64,000 nt of DNA from Arsenophonus fragariae (GCA_047291315.1 JBDPYZ010000012.1:17737-81736), one strand, 5' to 3'; numbered from the stretch's first letter, positions 27,912 to 38,729 are shown. The notes: generated from the letters alone by a model not told the origin. Made by a program: numbers and translations.

Positions 27912-29382
27912 AAGACTTTCCTTCACTTGTTGGCATTGGCCGTAAATCTGTGTCAGCCAAATTACGTGCTATTTTACCAATATTTCCAGCGCCCTGTATA
28001 AGTATCAGGTCGTTATCTTCTATAATCTGTGCTAATATTCCACTAATTTGATCATGGTCTGCGACAAAAATAGGATCTAATTTGCCTCGATTGCGAATTG
28101 TCCGACATAATGATCGACTATCTGCACCAGGGATAGGTTCTTCTCCTGCCGCATAGACATCTAGCATTAACAATACATCAACCTGCTCTAAAATATTGGC
28201 AAAATAATCATACAGGTCACGCGTTCGAGTATATCTATGGGGCTGAAAAACCATCACGATACGTTTATCTGACCATCCTTCTTTTGCTGCTTTAATAGTA
28301 GCATCAACTTCTGTTGGATGGTGGCCATAATCATCCACCAGCATAACGCTACCATTTTTGCCATTAACATCAGCTAAAGGAAAATTACCTAAGAAATCAA
28401 AACGGCGCCCCGTCCCTTGAAATTTTTTTAACGCAGTCAAAATAGCACTATCATCAATACCTTCTTCGGTTGCTACCGCAATAGCCGCAGTCGCATTTAA
28501 TGCATTATGACGCCCTGGGGCATTCAAGATAAATGCTAAATCGGATCTGTTTTCTCGTACTACAGTAAAGAAACCTTGATTGCCTCGTTGCTTATAAGAT
28601 GTAATGCGGACATCTGCGTCATCACTAAAACCATAAGTGGTAATATAACGACCTATTTGCGGTAACAGCGTACGCACCACAGGATCATCTATACATAATA
28701 CTGCCCGACCATAAAATGGCAGATTATGTAAAAAACTGATGAAAGTCTGTTTTAATTTCTCAAAATTACCATCATACGTTTCCATGTGATCTGCTTCAAT
28801 ATTTGTTATAACAGCGACTAATGGTTGTAAATGTAAGAAAGATGCATCACTCTCATCAGCTTCTACAATCAAATAGCGGCTAGTACCTAAACGCGCATGA
28901 ACCCCTGCCGCTTTTACTAACCCACCATTGATAAACGTCGGATCTAACCCTGCCTGTGCATAAATACTTGCAATCATCGCGGTGGTAGTCGTTTTGCCAT
29001 GGGTTCCGGCGATAGTAATACCATGACGAAAACGCATCAATTCCGCCAACATTTCAGCGCGGCGAATAACCGGAATACGGGCTTCTCGTGCTGCTATAAT
29101 TTCTAGATTATCCGCAGCTATTGCTGTAGACACGACAACAACGCAAGCATTTACAACATTTTCTGGTCGGTGATTAAAATAAATTTTTGCGCCAAGCTCC
29201 ATTAATTGCTCAGTAATCGTATTAGGTAATAAATCAGAACCACTAATATCATAACCTTCGTTAGCCAATACTTCAGCAATACCTCCCATGCCAGCACCAC
29301 CAATGCCAACAAAATGGATATGCCTAACCCGACGCATTTCGGGCACTGTTGCTCTTAATTTTGCCAATTGTTGTGTATTCAC
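27904..29382 (-). CDS. murC: UDP-N-acetylmuramate--L-alanine ligase
   Basis: Adds L-Ala to UDP-MurNAc. Start set at GTG 29382, which gives the family N terminus (V/M)NTQQLAKLRATVPEMRRV and 492 residues, against 491 in E. coli. The frame stays open further upstream but only with a TTG inside murG. Dinucleotide-like motif FVGIGGAGMGGIAEVL, ATP-binding GTHGKTTTTAM, EADESDASFLHL and VDDYGHHPTEVDATI are present. AGAGAG precedes the GTG. Confidence 0.97.
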   Translation of the reverse strand: MNTQQLAKLRATVPEMRRVRHIHFVGIGGAGMGGIAEVLANEGYDISGSDLLPNTITEQLMELGAKIYFNHRPENVVNACVVVVSTAIAADNLEIIAAREARIPVIRRAEMLAELMRFRHGITIAGTHGKTTTTAMIASIYAQAGLDPTFINGGLVKAAGVHARLGTSRYLIVEADESDASFLHLQPLVAVITNIEADHMETYDGNFEKLKQTFISFLHNLPFYGRAVLCIDDPVVRTLLPQIGRYITTYGFSDDADVRITSYKQRGNQGFFTVVRENRSDLAFILNAPGRHNALNATAAIAVATEEGIDDSAILTALKKFQGTGRRFDFLGNFPLADVNGKNGSVMLVDDYGHHPTEVDATIKAAKEGWSDKRIVMVFQPHRYTRTRDLYDYFANILEQVDVLLMLDVYAAGEEPIPGADSRSLCRTIRNRGKLDPIFVADHDQISGILAQIIEDNDLILIQGAGNIGKIARNLADTDLRPMPTSEGKSYG

Positions 29383-29440
29383 TTTACTCTCTTCACTATT
29401 TTTATCGCTGATTTCAACATTCTTCAATGCAAAATCGGTT

Positions 29441-30508
29441 TCATTTAGCAACTTCAATTAAGGTTGCCGCCACACGTTTAGTTGCATCGCTAATCGATGC
29501 CGCTCGTGCTTTTTTTGCCATATCTAATAACTGCGGACGCGACCATTGATTTAATAATTCTACCAGCACGTTGGTTGAAAATTGTGGCTGTTCAACAATT
29601 TTCGCTGCTCCTGCCTTTTCTAACAGTAATGCATTCCAGTACTGTTGCCGATCTTTATGCTGGAAAGGAACAAAAATTGCGGGTAAGCCAACAACAGCAA
29701 CTTCACTAACTGTTAAAGCCCCAGCGCGGCAGATTATGATATCAGCCCAGGCATAAGCCTCAGCAATATCATCAATAAATTCAGTTACTTTATAATTATC
29801 TGATTTACCACATAAGTTTTTATATAAAGTTTCCGTCATTTGCTGAGCACCTTTGCCTACTTGATGCCAAATGGTTACTTTTCCATCTAATTGTGCAGCG
29901 ACTTCGGGTAATGTTTGGTTTAAAATTCTGGCTCCTTGGCTACCACCTATCACTAAAATTCTAATAGCACCATCACGATCAATTAAACGTTCTTCAGGTT
30001 CAGGTAATGCTAATACCGTTTCGCGAACTGGGTTTCCTACTACCGTAGCATTAGGGAGCGTACTTGGAAATGCTTGTAAAACACGATTGGCAATTTTAGC
30101 CAACCAACGATTAGTTAAACCTGCGACCCCATTTTGCTCATGCACTACAATTGGAATATTAGATAGCCATGCAGCAACACCGCCCGGGCCAGAAACATAT
30201 CCTCCCATACCTAATACGACATCAGGTTGATAACGCTGCATAATTACTTTTGCCTGCTTTATCCCTTTAATAATTTTAAACGGCGCTACCAGCAATGCTT
30301 TAATACCTTTATCGCGTAAACCTGAAATCTTTATAAATTCAATCTGAATGCCGTGCTTAGGAACTAAATCTGCCTCCATCCGGTCAGCAGTTCCTAACCA
30401 ACGAATATCCCAACCTTGTCGTTTTAGATAATCAGCCACCGCCAGTCCGGGAAAAACATGTCCTCCGGTACCGCCTGCCATCACCATGAGGCGTTTTGGT
30501 TGGCTCAC
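29441..30508 (-). CDS. murG: Lipid II synthase MurG
   Basis: Transfers GlcNAc to lipid I at the inner face of the membrane. 355 residues, two Rossmann domains of the GT-B fold. First-domain loop GGTGGH (12-17), then VLGMGGYVSGPGG and VHEQNGVAGLTNR; second-domain signature VIGGSQGARILN and ADIIICRAGALTVSEV. Start overlaps the ftsW stop in an ATGA junction, indicating translational coupling. Confidence 0.98.
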   Translation of the reverse strand: MSQPKRLMVMAGGTGGHVFPGLAVADYLKRQGWDIRWLGTADRMEADLVPKHGIQIEFIKISGLRDKGIKALLVAPFKIIKGIKQAKVIMQRYQPDVVLGMGGYVSGPGGVAAWLSNIPIVVHEQNGVAGLTNRWLAKIANRVLQAFPSTLPNATVVGNPVRETVLALPEPEERLIDRDGAIRILVIGGSQGARILNQTLPEVAAQLDGKVTIWHQVGKGAQQMTETLYKNLCGKSDNYKVTEFIDDIAEAYAWADIIICRAGALTVSEVAVVGLPAIFVPFQHKDRQQYWNALLLEKAGAAKIVEQPQFSTNVLVELLNQWSRPQLLDMAKKARAASISDATKRVAATLIEVAK

Positions 30509-31698
30509 TTCGCTCTCCTTACAAATGCTTGCGCTTTCTTAAGGCGTGTTTCAAAATCGATACGTAACAAGATAGCTATAGCAATAAACATAATTAATAG
30601 ACTAGAGCCACCATAACTAATTAACGGTAGTGTCAATCCTTTAGTTGGTAACATTCCTACTGCGGCACCAACATTAACCAACGCTTGGAAAGTGAACCAG
30701 ATACCGATTGAACAAGCTAAATAACCTGAAAAATGTTGCTCTGCATCTAACGCCCGTTTGCCGATCATCATGCTGCGAAAAGCAACAAAAAATAACATAA
30801 AAAGTACTAACACTACACCGATATAACCTAGCTCTTCCGCTAAAACAGAGAAAATAAAATCAGTATGTGCTTCAGGCAAATATTCTAATTTTTGAATAGA
30901 ATTCCCTAAACCTTGGCCCCATAATTCACCACGCCCAAACGCCATCAGAGATTGCGTTAATTGATAGCCACTTCCAAAAGGATCTGCCCATGGATTAAGA
31001 AAAGAGGTTATTCTGCGTAAACGATAAGGTTCAAAATAAATCAAGCCAATAACACCTACCGCACAAATAACAATACCTATAATAAACGGCGCTAACCTAG
31101 CGCCAGCAAGGAATAGTAATGCTAAAGTTGTTACAATCAATACAATTACTGTACCTAAATCAGGTTGTAATAACAGCAAAATAGCCATTAATATTAAAAT
31201 AAACATCGGCTTGATAAAACCCAAAAATCGCGTTTTCACCTCATCTGTTTTTCTAACTAAATAACTGGATACATAGCAGAATAGGGCTAATTTTGCGATC
31301 TCAGCCGGCTGTATACGTACAATACCGGTATTAATCCAACGAGAAGCACCATTAACTGAGCTTCCGGCAACCAGTACCACTAATAACAGTATTAAGGCAG
31401 TTATTAATAATAAAAAATTATATTTTTCCCACAACACCATAGGAATATTTAATACTAATAAAGCTAAATCAAATGATAAAATAAGATAAATAACATCGCG
31501 TTTAGCAAAGAAAAAAGGATCTTGCGTTAAACGCTGCCCAACCGGCATCGAAGCTGATGTCACCATAATAAAGCCAATTACAGCTAGGCCTAATGTGAGC
31601 CAAACTAAAGTACGATCATAAAGAATCGTATCCAAAATATCGTTACCACGCTCGCCGTTAGCCCAACTTTTTAGTGGTTTGAAGTTAAATATCAACAT
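30505..31698 (-). CDS. ftsW: Septal peptidoglycan polymerase FtsW
   Basis: SEDS-family glycosyltransferase working with FtsI at the septum. 397 residues, about ten membrane segments. Conserved pieces: YDRTLVWLTLGLAVIGF, SSVNGASRWINTGIVRIQPA, AQPDLGT-like LLQPDLGTVIVL, DPFGSGYQLTQSLMAFGRG, EAHTDFIFSVLAEELG, and GMLPTKGLTLPLISYGGSS. Overlaps murD by 7 bp and murG by 4 bp. Confidence 0.98.
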   Translation of the reverse strand: MLIFNFKPLKSWANGERGNDILDTILYDRTLVWLTLGLAVIGFIMVTSASMPVGQRLTQDPFFFAKRDVIYLILSFDLALLVLNIPMVLWEKYNFLLLITALILLLVVLVAGSSVNGASRWINTGIVRIQPAEIAKLALFCYVSSYLVRKTDEVKTRFLGFIKPMFILILMAILLLLQPDLGTVIVLIVTTLALLFLAGARLAPFIIGIVICAVGVIGLIYFEPYRLRRITSFLNPWADPFGSGYQLTQSLMAFGRGELWGQGLGNSIQKLEYLPEAHTDFIFSVLAEELGYIGVVLVLFMLFFVAFRSMMIGKRALDAEQHFSGYLACSIGIWFTFQALVNVGAAVGMLPTKGLTLPLISYGGSSLLIMFIAIAILLRIDFETRLKKAQAFVRRAK

Positions 31699-33005
31699 TG
31701 ACCTAACTCCTTCGCTAATTGGGTAAATCTTTCACCCCTCTGCTCAAAGTTACGAAATTGGTCGAAGCTTGCACACGCAGGTGAAAGAAGCACGATATCA
31801 CCAGCTTTCAATTCTGGAGCGATAGCTCGTAGACACTGCTCCATTGTATCTAGCAGCAAACTATTTGGTTTTAACTGCGCCAATTGATAACCATCACGGC
31901 CAAAACAACATAATTCAATATTTTTTGCTGATATATATGATTTTAATGGTGAAAAATCTGACGATTTCACCTCTCCACCCAACAATAAATAAAGTGTACC
32001 AGCTACTTGTAAAGCTTTTAAAGCCGCTTCAGTACTGCCAACATTGGTTGCTTTAGAATCATTAACCCATTGAATACCTAAATGCTGATGAACTAATTGG
32101 CAACGATGAGGCAAGCCTGCATATCGAGTTAATGCCGCTAAACTTGCTTTACGTGGAATATTCACCGCATCCGCTAAAGCCAGTGCAGCCACCCCATTAA
32201 GATAGTTATGCTGGCCGACTAACCGTATTTCAGCGGTATTAATAATAGGCTGCCCTTTTATTTGTAATTCTTGGCAACGAGTATTTAATTGATAATCCCC
32301 GCTATTAATGCCAAAGCTGATACAACGTGCATCACGACCAAGTAATGGCCAGGTTTGTGGATCTTGTTCATTAATGATACAAATTTTCGCGCCAGCATAA
32401 ATTCGTAACTTAGCAGCACGATACTGTTTAACATCTGCCGGATAACGATCCATATGGTCTTCTGTCAAATTCAATATGGTTGCTACTGCAGTCTTTAAAC
32501 TCGATGTTGTTTCAAGCTGAAAACTAGAAAGCTCTAATACATACAAATCATAATCTTTTGCTAATAATGTCAGTGCTGGTGCTCCTATATTGCCACCAAC
32601 TGCCACTCGCCAATTAGCTGCTTTTGCCATTTCGCCAACTAATACTGTAACAGTACTTTTACCATTAGAGCCGGTGATAGCAACGATAGGTTTATGCGTT
32701 TCACGACAAAAAAGCTCAATATCACCAACAATTTCAATACCTTTATCTGCTGCTATTTTTAATTCTGATGTAGCAAGGGAAATACCAGGGCTGGCGACAA
32801 TCAAATCAGCTGCCATCAACCATTCACTATTCCAACTACCACTGTGGCATATGACTTCCGCAGGTAATTTATCCTTAAATGGCGGCGATATTCGTGTATC
32901 AATAACGCGTGGCACAACCTGGCGTGAGAGAAAAAAATCGACACAAGATAGACCTGTTTGACCTAACCCAATAATGACAACTCTTTTGCCCTGATAATTA
33001 GCCAT
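31692..33005 (-). CDS. murD: UDP-N-acetylmuramoylalanine--D-glutamate ligase
   Basis: Adds D-Glu to the stem peptide. Start at ATG 33005 (MANYQGKRVVIIGLGQTGLS), 2 bp after the mraY stop; the upstream extension lies inside mraY. 437 residues, E. coli length 438. ATP loop AITGSNGKSTVT, LELSSFQLETTSSL, LNLTEDHMDRYP, WVNDSKATNVGSTEAAL and LSPACASFDQFRNFEQRG are all present. Confidence 0.98.
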   Translation of the reverse strand: MANYQGKRVVIIGLGQTGLSCVDFFLSRQVVPRVIDTRISPPFKDKLPAEVICHSGSWNSEWLMAADLIVASPGISLATSELKIAADKGIEIVGDIELFCRETHKPIVAITGSNGKSTVTVLVGEMAKAANWRVAVGGNIGAPALTLLAKDYDLYVLELSSFQLETTSSLKTAVATILNLTEDHMDRYPADVKQYRAAKLRIYAGAKICIINEQDPQTWPLLGRDARCISFGINSGDYQLNTRCQELQIKGQPIINTAEIRLVGQHNYLNGVAALALADAVNIPRKASLAALTRYAGLPHRCQLVHQHLGIQWVNDSKATNVGSTEAALKALQVAGTLYLLLGGEVKSSDFSPLKSYISAKNIELCCFGRDGYQLAQLKPNSLLLDTMEQCLRAIAPELKAGDIVLLSPACASFDQFRNFEQRGERFTQLAKELGQC

Positions 33006-33007
33006 TA

Positions 33008-34090
33008 TCAACGTACCTTTAATGTTACTAATCCAATCAATACCAACATTAATGAAATGATCCAAAAACGCACAATGACTCGAGGTTCAGGCCATCCTTT
33101 TAATTCGTAATGATGATGGATCGGCGCCATACGAAAAATTCGTTGGCCACGTAATTTAAATGATCCAACTTGTAAAATTACCGATAAGGTTTCAACGACA
33201 AATACCCCACCCATAATCAATAATAAAAATTCTTGCCGCAGTAAAACCGCTATCGTTCCCAATGCACCACCTAATGCCAATGAGCCAACATCACCCATGA
33301 AAACTTGCGCAGGATAGGTGTTAAACCATAAAAATCCCAAACCAGCACCGACAATTGCAGTACAAACTACAACTAATTCACCTGCATGGTTGATATAAGG
33401 AATTTTTAAATAGTTAGCAAAATTGAAATTACCCGTTGCCCAAGCGACTAATGCAAAGCCTCCCGAAATAAAAACTGTTGGCATAATCGCTAAACCGTCT
33501 AATCCATCAGTTAAATTAACTGCATTACTTGTGCCTACAATGACAAAATAAGTGAGTAAAATATAAAATAGGCCAAGTTGGGGCATGACATCTTTAAAAA
33601 ATGGTACAACCAGTTGAGTTACCGCAGTATCCTTACCTGTGCTATATAACGCAAATGCTATACCCAAAGCCAATACGGATTGCCAAAAATATTTCCAACG
33701 GGCGATCAACCCTCTGGAGTTTTTACGTACCACTTTACGATAATCGTCAATAAAACCAATAACACCATATCCCAACAAAACGACTAATACGTACCAAACA
33801 TAGGGATTATTTAACCGCACCCATAGCATGACTGAAATCACAATAGAAGATAAAATCAACACACCTCCCATGGTAGGCGTTCCACGTTTACTAAAATGCG
33901 ATTCGGGACCTTCATCACGCACAATTTGATCTATTTGTAATCTTTGCAAATAAGAAATCAAATGGTGACCCATCCATAACGCAATCACCAAGGCAGTTAA
34001 CAAACTGATAATAGCTCGAAATGTTAAATAGGAGAAAAGATTAAAGCCAGAAAAATATTTAACTAAATATTCGGCTAACCAGACTAACAT
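33008..34090 (-). CDS. mraY: Phospho-MurNAc-pentapeptide transferase
   Basis: Integral membrane enzyme forming lipid I on undecaprenyl phosphate. Start at ATG 34090 (MLVWLAEYLVKYFSGF) with CAGGAG upstream, giving 360 residues exactly as in E. coli; the start overlaps the murF stop. Ten membrane segments expected; catalytic motifs GPESHFSKRGTPTMGG, VGFIDDYRKVVRKNSRG, NAVNLTDGLDGLAIMP and MAPIHHHYELKGW are intact. Confidence 0.98.
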   Translation of the reverse strand: MLVWLAEYLVKYFSGFNLFSYLTFRAIISLLTALVIALWMGHHLISYLQRLQIDQIVRDEGPESHFSKRGTPTMGGVLILSSIVISVMLWVRLNNPYVWYVLVVLLGYGVIGFIDDYRKVVRKNSRGLIARWKYFWQSVLALGIAFALYSTGKDTAVTQLVVPFFKDVMPQLGLFYILLTYFVIVGTSNAVNLTDGLDGLAIMPTVFISGGFALVAWATGNFNFANYLKIPYINHAGELVVVCTAIVGAGLGFLWFNTYPAQVFMGDVGSLALGGALGTIAVLLRQEFLLLIMGGVFVVETLSVILQVGSFKLRGQRIFRMAPIHHHYELKGWPEPRVIVRFWIISLMLVLIGLVTLKVR

Positions 34091-35466
34091 AAAAAACACT
34101 CCTGTAAGGCGTGTACAACTTCTTCCATTGCTGTACTGCGCGAACCTTTAACTAAAACTGATACGGTTTCGTGTTCTTTTATTAATGGAATCAGTTTGGC
34201 AATTAACTCTTTTTTAGATGCAAAATGTTCACCACAACCACTCTGCTGACTAATAATGACACTTTGCTGGCCGACACTAAAAACTCTATCAAGCTTCATC
34301 TGCCGAGCCGCATCTCCAACTTCCTGATGACACATATCAGTCTTATCGCCTAATTCACCCATATCACCGACAACCAAGATACGGTATCCAGGCATTTGAG
34401 ATAAAACGTCAGCGGCAGCAATCATAGAGCCGGTATTAGCATTGTAAGTGTCATCTAAAATAAGTTTACCGGGGGCCAAATTAATGGGGTATAAACGACC
34501 TGATACAGGCTGAATATGTGCCAATCCAAAACTAACTTGCTCAAGCGTTGCCCCCACTGACATTGCCAACGCGCTTGCCGCTAATGCATTGGCAACATTA
34601 TGTTTACCTGGCAAGGGTAATAATATTGATACAACACCGCTTGGTGTATGTAGTTCAAATTCGACACCTGTTGATTTTGTAGAAATATTTTCCGCATAAA
34701 AATCAGCCTGTTGCTGTTTTATGACCGAAAAACGCCAAATGGTTTGTTGTTGATTAAAATAAGATTGCCAATTTTCCCAATCATGGCTAGCCAAATTAAT
34801 AACAGCGGTTCCTTTTTTCACTAATCCCTGAAAAATTTCGCCTTTTGCTTTAGCAACTCCGGCTAATGAACCAAAACCTTCAAGATGTGCAGCAAACAAA
34901 TTATTCACTAATACGCTGTCAGATTTAATAATATTAGTAGCATATTCGATTTCGCCAATATGATTAGCACCCATTTCAATCACTGCATACTGGTGCTTTG
35001 CCGTCAAACGAAATAACGTTAACGCTACACCAATATCATTATTGAAATTATCATCAGTAAAAAGTGTTGTGCCACACTGCGATAGAATAGCGGCCACCAT
35101 CTCTTTAACTAAGGTTTTCCCAGAAGAACCAGTGAGTCCAATAACCTTAGCCTTGCTTTGTGATCGAACCCATGCCGCTAATTTTCCCATTGCTAAGCGC
35201 GTATCTTCAACAATAATCTGTCGACAGCTAACAGTTAATAGGTGATCAACTAATAATGCTAGCGCGCCAGCGCCGGTAGCCTCTTCAGCAAAATGATGAC
35301 CATCAAAACGTTCCCCCTTTAATGCTATGAACAAGCCATTAATGGGTCGCTGACGACTATTCGTTGTTACCGCATTAATCCATAAACTACCAGCCTGCTG
35401 ATCATTAATTTGATGCAGAACGCCTTGTGTCACGGAAGCCAATTGTTTCAATGAAATAGGGATCAT
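34084..35466 (-). CDS. murF: UDP-MurNAc-tripeptide--D-alanyl-D-alanine ligase
   Basis: Adds D-Ala-D-Ala to complete the UDP-MurNAc-pentapeptide. 460 residues. ATP loop GLTGSSGKTLVKEM, IEMGANHIGEIEY, DDNFNNDIGVALTL, and LILDDTYNANTGSMIAA are the family landmarks. It overlaps murE by an ATGA junction and mraY by 7 bp. Confidence 0.98.
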   Translation of the reverse strand: MIPISLKQLASVTQGVLHQINDQQAGSLWINAVTTNSRQRPINGLFIALKGERFDGHHFAEEATGAGALALLVDHLLTVSCRQIIVEDTRLAMGKLAAWVRSQSKAKVIGLTGSSGKTLVKEMVAAILSQCGTTLFTDDNFNNDIGVALTLFRLTAKHQYAVIEMGANHIGEIEYATNIIKSDSVLVNNLFAAHLEGFGSLAGVAKAKGEIFQGLVKKGTAVINLASHDWENWQSYFNQQQTIWRFSVIKQQQADFYAENISTKSTGVEFELHTPSGVVSILLPLPGKHNVANALAASALAMSVGATLEQVSFGLAHIQPVSGRLYPINLAPGKLILDDTYNANTGSMIAAADVLSQMPGYRILVVGDMGELGDKTDMCHQEVGDAARQMKLDRVFSVGQQSVIISQQSGCGEHFASKKELIAKLIPLIKEHETVSVLVKGSRSTAMEEVVHALQECFLC

Positions 35467-36950
35467 GCCACCACCCCCAACAATCGCGCTACCGTCATAC
35501 GATCCGAATAATCAAGCCGACGATCACCAATAATTTGATAATCTTCATGACCTTTACCGGCAATTAATATGACATCATCAGCATTTGCCTGCATAATCGC
35601 ACTGGTCACCGCTTCCACTCGTCCTACAATCTGTATTGCCCGACCAGCATCAAAAAAACCACTTAAAATATCATTAATAATTGCTTTAGGTTCTTCACTA
35701 CGTGGATTATCATCTGTTACCATCACAAAATCGGCATACTGTTCAGCGACACCTCCCATCAATGCACGTTTACCTTTATCCCGATCACCACCACAGCCAA
35801 ATACACACCAAAGTTTACCCCGACAGTGGAGACGGGTCGCAATTAACGCTTTTTCGAGCGCATCAGGAGTATGAGCATAATCGACAACAACCGTTGGACG
35901 TCCTGGCGAGGTGAAAACTTCCATTCGCCCACAAACTGGTTGCAAGGCATTCGATGATTTTACCACCTCATCAAATGAATAGCCCATCATTAAAAGAGTC
36001 GCCATGGCTAACATGACATTATTTACATTAAAAGCTCCCATTAATGGGCTTTCAAGAGAGCCTTTTCCCCAGCTAGAATTAAAATGAATTGTAGCCCCAC
36101 GGTCATGATAATCAACTTGCTCTACTAACACCCAAGCACCTTGCCAATCGATAGGTATGCGATCCTCAATCGAAACTACACATGCCTGTGGTAATTTTTC
36201 AAGCCACTGCAAACCCGTATCATCATCCACATTGATAATCTGTTTATCAGATTTATGTCTTGAAAATAATAACCATTTTGCCGCCGCATAATTTTGCATA
36301 TCACCATGATAATCTAGGTGATCGCGACTTAAATTAGTAAATACTGTAGTGGTAAAACGGATATCAGCAACACGACCTTGAACTAAACCATGGGAAGAGA
36401 CTTCCATCGCAACTAAAGTAGCCTGCTTATCAACCAACAACTGCAATTCAGCCTGAACATCGACCGCGGAGCTGGTGGTATTTTCACTAGGTACAATTTC
36501 TCCTAACATTCCGTTACCAACCGTTCCCATTACGGCGCTGACTTCGCCCAGCCCTTTTGCCCACTGAGCAATTAGCTGAGTAGTGGTTGTTTTACCATTT
36601 GTTCCTGTTACACCAATCAATCGCAATTTTACGGCTGGATGTTGATAAAATTCTCCGGCTAAAAGTGATAATTGATTATTCAAATCTTTAATATAAATGA
36701 CTGGAACACCATGCATATATCGAATCGTTCCAGCTTCTGCCTCTCCTTGTGCTTCAGCAATAATTGCGGCAACACCTTGCGCTATCGCTTGTGAAATATA
36801 TTGTCGTCCATCTGTTTGATGGCCCTTAACTGCTAAAAATAGGTCTCCTAGCGCTACCTTACGGCTATCAAGCGTCATTTCTCGTAACACCTTATCTGGC
36901 GCATTAACACCCAGTGGTGCAAGTAAATCGCGTAGATTACGATCTTCCAC
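35463..36950 (-). CDS. murE: UDP-MurNAc-L-Ala-D-Glu--meso-DAP ligase
   Basis: Adds meso-diaminopimelate to the stem peptide. 495 residues, GTG start (as I recall for E. coli) overlapping the ftsI end by 14 bp. ATP loop GVTGTNGKTTTTQL, NLSRDHLDYHGDM, VVDYAHTPDALEKAL, and the meso-DAP specificity motif DDNPRSEEP (DNPR) show that this is the DAP, not the lysine, enzyme. The cell wall is therefore of the normal Gram-negative type. Confidence 0.98.
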   Translation of the reverse strand: MEDRNLRDLLAPLGVNAPDKVLREMTLDSRKVALGDLFLAVKGHQTDGRQYISQAIAQGVAAIIAEAQGEAEAGTIRYMHGVPVIYIKDLNNQLSLLAGEFYQHPAVKLRLIGVTGTNGKTTTTQLIAQWAKGLGEVSAVMGTVGNGMLGEIVPSENTTSSAVDVQAELQLLVDKQATLVAMEVSSHGLVQGRVADIRFTTTVFTNLSRDHLDYHGDMQNYAAAKWLLFSRHKSDKQIINVDDDTGLQWLEKLPQACVVSIEDRIPIDWQGAWVLVEQVDYHDRGATIHFNSSWGKGSLESPLMGAFNVNNVMLAMATLLMMGYSFDEVVKSSNALQPVCGRMEVFTSPGRPTVVVDYAHTPDALEKALIATRLHCRGKLWCVFGCGGDRDKGKRALMGGVAEQYADFVMVTDDNPRSEEPKAIINDILSGFFDAGRAIQIVGRVEAVTSAIMQANADDVILIAGKGHEDYQIIGDRRLDYSDRMTVARLLGVVA

Positions 36951-38706
36951 CTGTATCCTCTTTTATCTTGTTAATTACTAATTCATTATCATCTGAGGTC
37001 AATGCATCAGGCTCTACATTCATTAAACGTAAAACGCCTCCCATAATGGTTCCAAATACTGGAGAAGAAACAGCACCACCGTAATATTTACCGGCAGTAG
37101 GCTCATTGATAATCACAACCAGGGCATAGCGAGGGGTACTTGCCGGTGCCACTCCAGCCGTATAAGCAATATATTGATTAACATAATGACCATCACTGCC
37201 AACTTTTTTTGCTGTACCTGTCTTAATCGCTATTCGATAACCCTTCACTGCAGCTCGAACACCTCCACCACCAGGCAATGCAACACTTTCCATCATGTGA
37301 ACCACTGTCCGCATAATCGACTCAGGGAAAATACGAGCACCTGATACCGGCGGATCAACTCTTGTAATTGATAGCGGTCGATAAATACCAAAACTACCAA
37401 TTGTTGCATAAACTCGAGCTAACTGTAACGGTGTTACCATTAGCCCATAACCAAAAGAAAAGGTGGCCCTTTCAAATTCAACCCATCGCATTTTTTTATT
37501 AGGAAAGATGCCACTACTTTCCCCAATTAATCCTAGATTTGTCGGTTTACCCAAGCCAAAATTGGCATAAACATCTACCAGCTCATCCGCAGGCATCGCT
37601 AACGCTAACTTTGAAACTCCAACATTACTTGATTTTTGTAAAATACCGGTAATGGATAACTCACTATACCTTGCTACATCTTTAATTTCATGATCATTAA
37701 TCATATAAGGTTGAGTATTTAACACACTATTGGTTTTAATGATTCCCTTATTCAATGCACTGACAATCACCATTGGTTTAACCGTTGAACCGGGCTCAAA
37801 TACATCAGTGATCGCACGGTTTCGCATAACTTCAGTTGGGGTACCAGCAAGATTATTCGGGTTATAAGATGGGCTATTGGCCATCGCCAATACCTCACCC
37901 GTATTAACATCTACTAAAACAGCGGTACCGGACTCTGCTTTATTTTCCATTACGCTGCGTGTTAATTCACGATAAACCAATGACTGTATGCGTTCATCAA
38001 TACTTAATACCAAGTCATGTGCAACCCGACTATCAATGGAAGAAATATCTTCGATAACTCGCCCATAACGATCTTTACGCACTATCCTTTCGCCTGGTGC
38101 TCCAGTTAACAAATAGTTAAAGCTTTTTTCAATTCCTTCAATTCCCTGCCCATCAATATCTGTCACACCAATCAAATGAGCTGCTACTGGACCAGATGGA
38201 TAATAGCGTCGCGACTCTTTACGCAAATAAATACCCGCTATTTTTAATTTGCCAATATATTCTCCAACAGATGGATTCACTTGGCGAGCTAAATAGACAA
38301 AACGACTGTTAGGGTTAAGACTAATTTTATGGTTTACTTGTTCTAGTTGTATTCTTAGTTCATCCGCTAATGCTTGCCAACGTTCATCATTGGTTAATCC
38401 ACCATTTTCATAAATTATTTTCGGATCAGCCCAAATAGCATAAACCGGAACACTTACTGCTAGCTGGAGCCCTTCACGATCGCTTATCATGCCGCGTGCA
38501 GCTGTCACTTTCTGAACACGAAGCGAACGCATATCACCTTCTCTAACAAGCTCTTCCGGATTAATAACTTGCAGATAAGTAATACGAATAATTAGACCAA
38601 TTAATGCCAATCCTATTCCCGCGCACAATAGCAAGAAACGCCAGCTTACATAGCTAACTTTTTCTTCATACCGTCTTCTATACTTCACTGAGCGCGCAGG
38701 CTTCAT
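36937..38706 (-). CDS. ftsI: Septal transpeptidase FtsI (PBP3)
   Basis: Class B penicillin-binding protein that cross-links septal peptidoglycan. 589 residues against 588 in E. coli. Single N-terminal anchor (WRFLLLCAGIGLALIGLIIR), pedestal region with EGDMRSLRVQKVTAARGMI, and transpeptidase motifs: the Ser nucleophile in FEPGSTVKPM (near residue 307), SSNVGVSKLA, and KTGTAKKV. No defects seen. Confidence 0.98.
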   Translation of the reverse strand: MKPARSVKYRRRYEEKVSYVSWRFLLLCAGIGLALIGLIIRITYLQVINPEELVREGDMRSLRVQKVTAARGMISDREGLQLAVSVPVYAIWADPKIIYENGGLTNDERWQALADELRIQLEQVNHKISLNPNSRFVYLARQVNPSVGEYIGKLKIAGIYLRKESRRYYPSGPVAAHLIGVTDIDGQGIEGIEKSFNYLLTGAPGERIVRKDRYGRVIEDISSIDSRVAHDLVLSIDERIQSLVYRELTRSVMENKAESGTAVLVDVNTGEVLAMANSPSYNPNNLAGTPTEVMRNRAITDVFEPGSTVKPMVIVSALNKGIIKTNSVLNTQPYMINDHEIKDVARYSELSITGILQKSSNVGVSKLALAMPADELVDVYANFGLGKPTNLGLIGESSGIFPNKKMRWVEFERATFSFGYGLMVTPLQLARVYATIGSFGIYRPLSITRVDPPVSGARIFPESIMRTVVHMMESVALPGGGGVRAAVKGYRIAIKTGTAKKVGSDGHYVNQYIAYTAGVAPASTPRYALVVIINEPTAGKYYGGAVSSPVFGTIMGGVLRLMNVEPDALTSDDNELVINKIKEDTGGRS

Positions 38707-38729
38707 GTTGTTTACCTATTTACTAATAA

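Noticed and set aside
29383..29457. Longer MurC start inside murG
   Set aside because: Only a TTG is available, and the family N terminus begins at the GTG 29382.
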